This document shows, in pieces, positions 1 through 6,414 of a DNA stretch of 64,000 bases. The DNA is from Enemella evansiae (GTDB lineage: Bacteria; Actinomycetota; Actinomycetes; Propionibacteriales; Propionibacteriaceae): contig NZ_NMVP01000038.1 in the NCBI RefSeq assembly GCF_002250705.1, forward strand, positions 114,498 to 178,497. Direction: 5' to 3'. Positions within the stretch are counted from its first letter, which is position 1; the number at the start of each line of letters is the position of its first letter. The position numbers and the translations under genes are program-made. The notes under the pieces are model-generated. The model saw only the letters and a list, made by a program, of their open reading frames with translations. It was not told where the DNA came from and did not search any database.

Positions 1-979
1 CCCGCGGCACCAGTCGGTCCAGCACCGCCAACCGGTCCACCAGCGGGCGGTCCAGCAGGGACGCGCCGTCGGCGTGGAGCACGTCGAAGAACGCCGGTAC
101 CAGCCCGGCGCCGGCCTCCGGTGCCGGACTCAGCGTGGCACTGCGCGCGGCCGTGTCCTGGAAGGGCCGCGGTTTCCCGGCCGCATCGTGGGCCAGCACC
201 TCCCCGTCCAGCACCAGATCCCCACCGGGCAGCGCGGCCACGATCGCCGCCACCTCGGGCAGCCGGTCGGTGATGTCGTCCAGGCTGCGGGTGAACAGGC
301 GCACCCCGTCCGCACCGCGGTGCGCCTGGATCCGGATGCCGTCCAGCTTGGTGTCCAGGCTCCACCGGTCGCCGAGTTTTTCCAATGCAGCAGGAACATC
401 CGGGGCCGAGGAGGCCAGCATCGGGCGTACTCCCTGACCGACCTGTACGCCGAACGCGGCGACCGCCTCGCTGCCGCCGGTGAGCGCGGCCACGGCCACC
501 GGGGCCGTCGCGCCGCGGACCGTCACCGCTCGCCGCAGCTCGGTCATCGGCACCCCGGAGGCGGCGGCGACCGCATCGAGGATCGCCGCGTCCAGCGCAC
601 CCTGACGCACCTCACCCGACAGCAGGCCGCGCAGCAGCCGCTGTTCGCCCGCGGTCGCGGCACCGAACAACCGGCTCATCGCCTCTCGGCGGGCCAGCTG
701 CGAGCCCGGCCCGGCCAGCCCGGCGACCCGTTCCAGCTCGGCGTCGACCGCGGTCACCTCGAGGCTCGGCTCGGCGGCCGGATCGGGCAGCGTGCTGAGC
801 GAGGCCCAGCCGACCCCGGTACGCCGTTGCCGCAGTTCGCCGGCGAGCCAGACGACCACGATCTCGAGGTCCTCGGCCGGGGTACGGCGCAGCAGCTCGG
901 CCAGCAGGTCCCGCTTGGCGTTGCGGGAACGCGTCGCGGCCACCGCGGCCGAGGTGTCGGCGACCTCCTGGAGCAGCAT
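1..979 (-). CDS. ATP-dependent DNA ligase (partial, C-terminus outside window)
   Basis: The reading frame enters at the window edge, so about 326 N-terminal residues of a roughly 500-residue protein are visible. Residues 1-190 resemble the helical DNA-binding domain of actinobacterial LigB-type ligases. The nucleotidyltransferase motif I follows as DTKLDGIRI, with the predicted AMP-accepting lysine near residue 211, then motif III-like LVLDGEVLA. The family seals nicks using ATP and accompanies the essential NAD-dependent LigA. The ATG at 977-979 is preceded on the minus strand by TAGCCT and a 7-base spacer with no ribosome site, which suggests a leaderless transcript. The family call is firm; the repair role is known from the family only. 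Confidence 0.88.
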   Translation of the reverse strand, partial: MLLQEVADTSAAVAATRSRNAKRDLLAELLRRTPAEDLEIVVVWLAGELRQRRTGVGWASLSTLPDPAAEPSLEVTAVDAELERVAGLAGPGSQLARREAMSRLFGAATAGEQRLLRGLLSGEVRQGALDAAILDAVAAASGVPMTELRRAVTVRGATAPVAVAALTGGSEAVAAFGVQVGQGVRPMLASSAPDVPAALEKLGDRWSLDTKLDGIRIQAHRGADGVRLFTRSLDDITDRLPEVAAIVAALPGGDLVLDGEVLAHDAAGKPRPFQDTAARSATLSPAPEAGAGLVPAFFDVLHADGASLLDRPLVDRLAVLDRLVPR

Positions 980-1001
980 GCCGGTCAGGCTATCCCGGGG
1001 G

Positions 1002-2291
1002 TCAGCGCGCCGCGTGACCACCGAGCCGGCGGACCGCGAGCACGGCCAGGGTCCGCGCCACCTGGATCGTCTCGGCGATCGACACCTGTTCCCGGGGTGC
1101 ATGTGCCATCGCCACATCGCCGGGACCGTAGTGCAGGGTCGGGATCCCACCGACGCCGGTGTAGAGCCGCAGATCCGAGCCATAGGGTGCGGCCCCGAGT
1201 GCCGCCGCGCGTCCGCTCACCGCCGCGATCGCCTGCTGGGTCTCACCGATGAAGGCGTGGTCGGCCTCGATCCGTCCGGAGCCGAACTGCCCGCCGGACC
1301 AGCTGACCCGGATCGGTTGGTCACGCAGGAACGGATGCCGGGCGCAGACCTCGGCGACCACCTGCTCCAGCTCGGCGCGGGCGGTCGCCGGGTCCTCGTC
1401 CAGGCGTACGCCCATCCGCCCCTCGGCGGTCAGCAGGTCCGGCACGCTGCTCGCCCAGTCGCCACCGCGGACCGTGCCCACCGAAATCGCGTAGGGCAAC
1501 GGATTCCCGGCGAACAGCGGATCGGGATCGGCGTTGCGGCGGGCCTCCAGCCCGGCCAGCGCCGGATGCAGGGTGAGGAAGTTCTCGATCGCGGAGACCC
1601 CGCTGAGCCGGGCCGATCCGTGTGCCGCCCGGCCGGGCACCTCGAGGGTGAAGGTGAGCGCACCGGCGCAGGCGGTGACCAGCCGGCCGCTGGTCGGCTC
1701 GGGGATCACCGCGAACTCACCGGTGTGACCGCGCCGCAGGGTGGCGTACGCACCCAGCCCACCGTCCTCCTCGCTGACCACGCAGTGCAGCGCGAAGCCG
1801 CGCTCGAACCGCAGCCCGCTGTCCCGCAGCGCCTGGGCGACGGCCAGGTTGGCGGCCAGCCCCGCCTTCATGTCGCAGGCCCCGCGACCGTGCAGGATGT
1901 CCCCGGAGATCGTTGCCTGGAAGGGATCGGCCTGACCCCACTTGGCGGGATCACCGACCGGTACCACGTCCACATGGCCCTGCAGGACCAGCGCCGGGAC
2001 CTCCTCGCCGGCGGTCCCGGCGGCGTTGCCGACCACCCCGTGACCCTCACCGCGCTCGGCCTCCACGCCGGGGAAGTCGTCGGCGGCGTACAACTCGTCC
2101 AGCGCCAACCGCCAGCTGTCCACCTCCAGCCCGAGTTCGGTGAGCCGGCCGGCGAGCATCGCCTGCAGCTCGGACTCGGCATCGCTGCCGGTCACCGACG
2201 GCACCCGCACCAGCTCGACCAGGGTCCGGACCAGCCGCTCCTCGTCCAGGGCCGTCAGAACGCGGGCCTCGGCATCGCTCCAGGTGCTCAT
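1002..2291 (-). CDS. M20 family metallopeptidase (ArgE/DapE-like)
   Basis: 429 residues, typical of zinc-dependent M20 deacylases and dipeptidases. Visible metal and catalytic motifs are GHVDVVP (His106, Asp108), GRGACDMK (Asp140) and SEEDGG (Glu174-175, general base and ligand). The family hydrolyses N-acyl amino acids or dipeptides in the cytoplasm, and the substrate cannot be read from the sequence. The ATG is preceded by TAGGCT and exactly six bases, so the message is probably leaderless. It is divergent from a small membrane protein gene with the same promoter style. An acetylornithine deacetylase or succinyl-DAP desuccinylase assignment would be a guess because no arginine or lysine genes are nearby. 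Confidence 0.88.
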   Translation of the reverse strand: MSTWSDAEARVLTALDEERLVRTLVELVRVPSVTGSDAESELQAMLAGRLTELGLEVDSWRLALDELYAADDFPGVEAERGEGHGVVGNAAGTAGEEVPALVLQGHVDVVPVGDPAKWGQADPFQATISGDILHGRGACDMKAGLAANLAVAQALRDSGLRFERGFALHCVVSEEDGGLGAYATLRRGHTGEFAVIPEPTSGRLVTACAGALTFTLEVPGRAAHGSARLSGVSAIENFLTLHPALAGLEARRNADPDPLFAGNPLPYAISVGTVRGGDWASSVPDLLTAEGRMGVRLDEDPATARAELEQVVAEVCARHPFLRDQPIRVSWSGGQFGSGRIEADHAFIGETQQAIAAVSGRAAALGAAPYGSDLRLYTGVGGIPTLHYGPGDVAMAHAPREQVSIAETIQVARTLAVLAVRRLGGHAAR

Positions 2292-2297
2292 CCGGGC

Positions 2298-2330
2298 AGC
2301 CTAGGGCGAGCGTCGGGTTGCGCCTAGAGT
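2298..2330. promoter_or_regulatory. Divergent pair of leaderless-type -10 elements
   Basis: On the minus strand, TAGGCT (2303 to 2298) lies six bases before the peptidase ATG. On the plus strand, TAGAGT (2325-2330) lies six bases before the ATG at 2337. Both spacings fit transcription starting at the first base of the start codon, as known for actinobacterial TANNNT promoters. No clear -35 boxes are visible. Confidence 0.55.
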
Positions 2331-2336
2331 GGGACC

Positions 2337-2657
2337 ATGGATCCCAGGGAGCAGCCGGAGTCGCTGATGGAGAGCATCCGGCCCAATCGCCGCCGCGGCC
2401 CGCTGGCCGGGTTCGGTGACCGCCATGCTCCGGTGACGGTTCCGGTCAGCCTGGTGGTGCTGGCGCTGGCGCTGCTGTTCACCTTCTTCTATCTGCCGCA
2501 CTGGCAATATCTCGGTGCCGCCCTGTTGTTCGGTGTCGGCGCCGGCGCCTCCCATTTCGCGATGCGCAAGGACCACGGCCACGTCCTGCTGACCGGCATC
2601 GTCGCGGTGCTGGTGTGCGTGGTGGCGATCGTGCTGTTCGCCACCGCGCCGAACTGA
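2337..2657 (+). CDS. Small membrane protein of unknown function
   Basis: 106 residues. A polar N-terminus of about 32 residues, rich in Arg and Pro, is followed by three hydrophobic segments near residues 33-52, 56-72 and 82-102. I do not recognise a named family with certainty. The protein has the size and layout of the small membrane proteins often found next to actinobacterial metabolic genes. The ATG sits six bases after TAGAGT with no Shine-Dalgarno sequence, which fits leaderless translation. Codon use and third-position GC agree with a real gene. It ends 77 bases before the uridylyltransferase start and may be read alone, because that gene has its own -10 box. Confidence 0.7.
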   Translation: MDPREQPESLMESIRPNRRRGPLAGFGDRHAPVTVPVSLVVLALALLFTFFYLPHWQYLGAALLFGVGAGASHFAMRKDHGHVLLTGIVAVLVCVVAIVLFATAPN

Positions 2658-2691
2658 ACCGGCCAGCTGCAGCGACCCGGCCCGCCCTCGC

Positions 2692-2697
2692 TAGGTT
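2692..2697 (+). promoter_or_regulatory. Candidate -10 element of the uridylyltransferase gene
   Basis: TAGGTT lies 37 bases upstream of the GTG start, predicting a leader of about 30 bases that contains the ribosome site GAGGAGG at 2724-2730. No convincing -35 was found. Confidence 0.4.
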
Positions 2698-2734
2698 TGA
2701 CCAGACAGATGACCGATACCGCCGAGGAGGCAGG

Positions 2735-4117
2735 GTGAGCGCCGAGGGACTGCGCAGCGCGATCGACAAGATGACCGAAGCCGGGGTCGACCCGGTCGAG
2801 ATCGAGGTCTTCCGGCACTACTACAGCGAACTGGAGTCCGGTGCGACCGGTCTGATCGCCGAGGACAGCATCAGCCCGCTGACCGAGGTGGACCGGCTCG
2901 CCGATCAGCACCCGGACCCGGAGCAGTCCCGTGAGGCGCTCGCGCAGACGGTGATGATCAAGCTGAACGGTGGCCTGGGCACCTCGATGGGGATGGACCG
3001 GGCGAAGTCGCTGCTGCCGGTGCGCGACGGGAAGACCTTCCTCGATCTGATCCTGCAGCAGGTGCGCAGCGCCCGGGAGACCCATGGCGCCCGGTTGCCG
3101 CTGCTGCTGATGGACAGCTTCCGCACTCGTGCGGACACGCTCGCCGTGCTGGCCGACCAGGCGGATCTGCCGGTCGGTGACCTGCCGCCGGATTTCCTGC
3201 AGAACTTCGAGCCGAAGCTGCGCACCGACGACCTGACCCCGGTGTCCTGGCCGGCCGACGAGTCGCTCGAGTGGTGCCCGCCGGGGCACGGGGACATCTA
3301 TCCGGCGCTGCTCGGCTCCGGGATCCTGGATCGCCTGCTGGAGCAGGGATTCCGCTATGCGTCGGTATCCAACTCCGACAACCTGGGCGCGGCCCCGGAC
3401 CCGGTGCTGGCCGGCTGGTTCGCCGCCAGCGGTGCACCGTACGCCGCCGAGCTGTGCCGGCGGACCGTGAACGACCGCAAGGGTGGGCATCTCGCGGTCC
3501 GCCGCAGCGATGGTCGGTTGATCCTGCGGGACACGGCCCAGACCGCCGATGACGAGATGCACTTCTTCACCGACGAGCACCGGCATCCGTTCTTCCACAC
3601 CAACAATCTGTGGTGGGACCTGCAGCGACTGAGGGAGGTGCTCGTCGAGCGCCGCGGGGTGCTCGGCCTGCCGCTGATCCGCAACACCAAGACCGTCGAC
3701 CCGGCCGATTCCGATTCCCCGGAGGTCTTCCAGGTGGAGACCGCGATGGGGGCGGCGATCGAGGTCTTCGAGGGGGCGACCGCGATCGTGGTGGACCGCA
3801 GCCGGTTCCTGCCGGTGAAGACCACCAATGAGCTGCTGCTGCTGCGCTCGGACTGCTACCGGGTGCGGACCGACGGCACCCTCGAGGCGACCACCGACAG
3901 CACGCCGGCGGTGAGCCTGGATTCGGCTTACTACAAGAAGATCGGCGACTTCGACGCCCGGTTCGCCGACGGTGCCCCCTCGCTGCGTGAGGCCACCTCG
4001 CTGCAGGTGCAGGGTGACTTCTCCTTCGGTGCCGATGTGGTGGTCCGGGGGAAGGTCGAGCTCGATGGCGGTGCCGAACAGCAGCGCATCGAACCCGGGA
4101 CCGTGCTCGGCGGATGA
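2735..4117 (+). CDS. UTP--glucose-1-phosphate uridylyltransferase (UGP2-type)
   Basis: About 460 residues. It makes UDP-glucose from UTP and glucose 1-phosphate for cell-wall and glycan synthesis. The motif KLNGGLGTSMG followed by K-S-L-L-P-V (residues 76-95) is the nucleotide-binding signature of the eukaryotic-like UDPGP family rather than of bacterial GalU. Further support comes from the WCPPGHGD segment and the Asn-Asp-rich substrate region. I chose GTG 2735 because GAGGAGG ends four bases upstream; the open frame extends back to 2615 without such a site. It overlaps the next gene by four bases (ATGA). In mycobacteria and corynebacteria galU sits in the equivalent neighbourhood, close to the formyl-THF ligase and moeA. 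Confidence 0.93.
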   Translation: MSAEGLRSAIDKMTEAGVDPVEIEVFRHYYSELESGATGLIAEDSISPLTEVDRLADQHPDPEQSREALAQTVMIKLNGGLGTSMGMDRAKSLLPVRDGKTFLDLILQQVRSARETHGARLPLLLMDSFRTRADTLAVLADQADLPVGDLPPDFLQNFEPKLRTDDLTPVSWPADESLEWCPPGHGDIYPALLGSGILDRLLEQGFRYASVSNSDNLGAAPDPVLAGWFAASGAPYAAELCRRTVNDRKGGHLAVRRSDGRLILRDTAQTADDEMHFFTDEHRHPFFHTNNLWWDLQRLREVLVERRGVLGLPLIRNTKTVDPADSDSPEVFQVETAMGAAIEVFEGATAIVVDRSRFLPVKTTNELLLLRSDCYRVRTDGTLEATTDSTPAVSLDSAYYKKIGDFDARFADGAPSLREATSLQVQGDFSFGADVVVRGKVELDGGAEQQRIEPGTVLGG

Positions 4118-4449
4118 GCACCGGTTGGCACCGGGTGCTCGGCTTCACGCTCACCGGTGAGGAACTCGACCTGCCGGATCACGACACCCCGCAGCCGGCG
4201 GTGCTGCTGGCGGAGCTGGCCGGGTTGGGCTGGTCCGGTGACCGGCTCCGGGAGGCCGCGCGGCGCAATCATCAACCGACACAGCAGATGCGGGCGGGTC
4301 TGGGTGCGGCCCAGTACGCCGCGGCGATGGCCGAGGTGCGCCGGCTGCTCGGTGCCACCGGCGCGGTGTCCCGGGTGAGTTCCGGGCGTACCGGGCTGGA
4401 CGCAGCCGATCGCCGCCTGCTCGCCGACCGGCCACCGCACTGGGGCTGA
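4114..4449 (+). CDS. Hypothetical protein translationally coupled to UGP
   Basis: 111 residues, starting within the stop codon of the uridylyltransferase gene (ATGA overlap), so the two are almost certainly cotranslated. The protein is soluble, contains several Ala/Leu/Arg-rich helices and has no metal, nucleotide or membrane motifs that I can recognise. The C-terminal third is basic (RVSSGRTGLD, then RRLLADRPPHW). A strong bidirectional terminator follows within 50 bases, marking the end of the operon. The coupling suggests a function linked to UDP-glucose use, but that is inference from position only. Confidence 0.6.
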   Translation: MSTGWHRVLGFTLTGEELDLPDHDTPQPAVLLAELAGLGWSGDRLREAARRNHQPTQQMRAGLGAAQYAAAMAEVRRLLGATGAVSRVSSGRTGLDAADRRLLADRPPHWG

Positions 4450-4493
4450 TCGGAGCACTGGGGTTGATCGGAGAAATCTCGTGTGGGCAGAGA

Positions 4494-4525
4494 AAAACCC
4501 CGTCACCGCACCGTGACGGGGTTTT
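4494..4525. terminator. Bidirectional rho-independent terminator
   Basis: A perfect 13-bp stem (AAAACCCCGTCAC / GTGACGGGGTTTT) with a six-base loop. A-tracts on the left and T-tracts on the right let it terminate both the plus-strand UGP operon and the minus-strand mscL. Confidence 0.9.
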
Positions 4526-4561
4526 CTGCTGCTCTGGGTCGGGGGTGGTCGAGGGTGAGGA

Positions 4562-4921
4562 TCAGCGACCGGCGAGCAGGTCGCGGATCTCGGCCAGCAG
4601 CTCGGTCTCGGTGGCGGTCTTCTCGTCGGTGATCCCGCGCATCTTCTTGTACTGCTCGTAAGGCTTCACGACAGCGAGGTAGAGAACCAGAGCGGTGACG
4701 ACGAAGCTGAACAGGGTGCTCAGGAAGTCACCGATCTTGAGGCCCCACACGACGGCGGAGCTGAAGGCCTGGCTGGGGTCGAAACCGAGGATGCGAGCAA
4801 CGAGATCCATCAGCAGGGCGGCGAAGCTCTTCACCACGGCGGCGAAGGCAGTGCCCATGATGAAGGCAACGGCAAGCTCGATGAGGTTGCCCTTCATGAT
4901 GAAGTCTTTGAAGCCCTTCAT
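4562..4921 (-). CDS. mscL: Large-conductance mechanosensitive channel MscL
   Basis: 119 residues, the normal MscL length. It forms the pentameric emergency channel that releases solutes on hypo-osmotic shock. The N-terminal amphipathic helix KGFKDFIMKGN is followed by TM1 with the pore-lining LAVAFIMGTAFAAVVKS, a periplasmic loop, TM2 (residues about 64-88), and a charged C-terminal helix ending AEIRDLLAGR. I start at ATG 4921, where GGAG sits upstream, rather than at the longer frame beginning at 4951, because MscL proteins begin at this Met-Lys-Gly-Phe. Downstream lies the bidirectional terminator. Confidence 0.95.
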   Translation of the reverse strand: MKGFKDFIMKGNLIELAVAFIMGTAFAAVVKSFAALLMDLVARILGFDPSQAFSSAVVWGLKIGDFLSTLFSFVVTALVLYLAVVKPYEQYKKMRGITDEKTATETELLAEIRDLLAGR

Positions 4922-5020
4922 ACTTCTTCTCCAATCAGTTCGTAGGCCCACCTTGGGCCGGAACGGCTCGCAATCTATCAGCCGGTAACCGGCGTCCCGG
5001 CTTTTCCACGCGTGTCGCGC

Positions 5021-5692
5021 TCAGCGCAACACGATCGAGAGCCGGCCCGAATTCTGGGCCAGACTCGGCGCCGCATCGGCCTGGACCTCGAGCAGCAGCA
5101 GCGCACCCCGACTGTCCTCGGTGGCGAACGGGCCGGCACCGGTTCCCGTGCCCGGAAGGGCCGCGACCCGGGCACCGCGGGCCACCACCCGGGCGGTGCC
5201 CTGGTCGATCGGAGTGGCCAGCACGTCGACGGCATCACCGACCCGGAGCAGGGTGGCCACCCCCGGATCGGTGAGCCGGACCGGTGCCAGCACCTGGTCG
5301 TCGGCACCGCGGCCGGCCCGCGGGCTGACCACCGAGAGATCCGAGAGCGGCGTACCCCCGGAGACCGGCGCGGTCAGCACCCGCCCGATCAGCGCGGCCG
5401 GGTCGGTGCTGCGTTCGGTGGGTGCGAGGCGGGTCGGATAGCTGACGACCTTGAGATCGGCCGCGCTCAGCGGGGCGCCGCCGCTCAACGGTTTCGCGGC
5501 GACCACCACGGGTACGCCGGGGTCGGGAGCGGGACGGGCGGCGAGCAGGGTGCAGAGCACCGCGGCCACCGCACAGACCACGGCCAGGGCGCGGCGGTGC
5601 CAGAGCAACCAGCGGCCGAAGCTCGCCAGGGGCGTACGCCGCGGCGGGCGCGTGCGGCGGGGGCGGAAGACGGAACTGGACTCAGCAGGCAT
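5021..5692 (-). CDS. SAF-domain membrane protein (CpaB/RcpC-like)
   Basis: 223 residues from ATG 5692; a GTG at 5728 would add 12 residues. An Arg/Pro-rich cytoplasmic tail precedes one membrane segment (about 34-53), then a SAF-like beta domain (about 60-125) and an extracytoplasmic C-terminal part. This resembles the CpaB/RcpC proteins of Flp pilus assembly, which bind the cell wall and help pilus export. No tad or flp genes are visible nearby, so a pilus role is unproven. Neither start has a good ribosome site. Two DnaA-box-like sequences lie just upstream. Confidence 0.7.
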   Translation of the reverse strand: MPAESSSVFRPRRTRPPRRTPLASFGRWLLWHRRALAVVCAVAAVLCTLLAARPAPDPGVPVVVAAKPLSGGAPLSAADLKVVSYPTRLAPTERSTDPAALIGRVLTAPVSGGTPLSDLSVVSPRAGRGADDQVLAPVRLTDPGVATLLRVGDAVDVLATPIDQGTARVVARGARVAALPGTGTGAGPFATEDSRGALLLLEVQADAAPSLAQNSGRLSIVLR

Positions 5693-5730
5693 GCCCCACC
5701 ATGGGTATCGCGTGCCGGAATCGTGCACCG

Positions 5731-5769
5731 CTGTCCACAGGCACCGACCGCACCGAGAAGTTGTCCACA
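5731..5769 (+). promoter_or_regulatory. Two DnaA-box-like sites
   Basis: TTGTCCACA at 5761-5769 matches the high-GC actinobacterial DnaA box exactly. CTGTCCACA at 5731-5739 differs by one base, in the same orientation and 30 bp away. They lie between the SAF-protein gene and the FmdB-like gene. Two sites are far too few for an origin. Confidence 0.4.
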
Positions 5770-5911
5770 GGCCCCACGCTCATCGAGTGGGCCGCCATCC
5801 GCAGCGGAGCGGACCACCACGGTCGGTTACGGGAACACCCCGCGGACGCACCCTTTCGCAGGCAGCGCTGGTGGGGCGGGTCCAGCGCACCGTGGCCGGT
5901 GGCGTCCGGTA

Positions 5912-6250
5912 TCAGGCGGAGGTGGCGGCCTTGCTGGAGCTGGACTTCGAGTCGCTGGAGGAACTGCCGGAGCTGCCCGAACCGCCCGAGCCCGAGTCGG
6001 CCCTGCTGGGCGAATCGGACTTCTTCTCCCCGGAGGAGGACCCGCCCGACGAGCTCTTCGCGCCGGCGTCCTTGCGGGAGTCGGTGCGATAGAAACCGGA
6101 ACCCTTGAAGTGCACGCCGACGGCGTTGTAGACCTTCCGCAGCTGCCCACCGTCACAGTTGGGGCACTCGGTCAGGGCATCGTCGGTGAACTTCTGCTGG
6201 ACCTCGAGGTCGGACCCGCAGTCCTTGCAGCGGTACTGATACGTGGGCAT
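5912..6250 (-). CDS. FmdB-family zinc-ribbon protein
   Basis: 112 residues. The N-terminus MPTYQYRCKDCG with a second CPNC pair forms the zinc ribbon of the FmdB/CxxC_CXXC_SSSS family. The C-terminal 60 residues are a low-complexity Ser/Gly/Lys tail, which is the usual form of this family in actinobacteria. The family is named after a putative regulator of the formamidase operon, but its function is generally unknown. I start at ATG 6250, where AGAAGGAGA lies upstream; the open frame begins six codons earlier. There is a formate enzyme 47 kb away, but no amidase gene is adjacent. Confidence 0.85.
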   Translation of the reverse strand: MPTYQYRCKDCGSDLEVQQKFTDDALTECPNCDGGQLRKVYNAVGVHFKGSGFYRTDSRKDAGAKSSSGGSSSGEKKSDSPSRADSGSGGSGSSGSSSSDSKSSSSKAATSA

Positions 6251-6351
6251 CGTGTCTCCTTCTGGCACTCAAGCATAGCGACTGCTAATGCGCAGGTGTG
6301 AATTTCGCCATTCCGACAGCCGGTCGGCTGTCTCGGGCCCACCTCGCTCGT

Positions 6352-6357
6352 TAGGCT
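6352..6357 (+). promoter_or_regulatory. Candidate -10 element of the acylase gene
   Basis: TAGGCT would place transcription start near 6364, after the GTG at 6361 and before the TTG at 6415. This supports the downstream start codon for the acylase. Confidence 0.4.
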
Positions 6358-6414
6358 CGGGTGGGTCTCGGCCGGACCCGGCCACCGCGCACCGACCCCG
6401 CCCGAAGGATTGAC

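Noticed and set aside
5731..5769. Replication origin
   Set aside because: Only two DnaA boxes, no AT-rich unwinding region, and no dnaA/dnaN genes.
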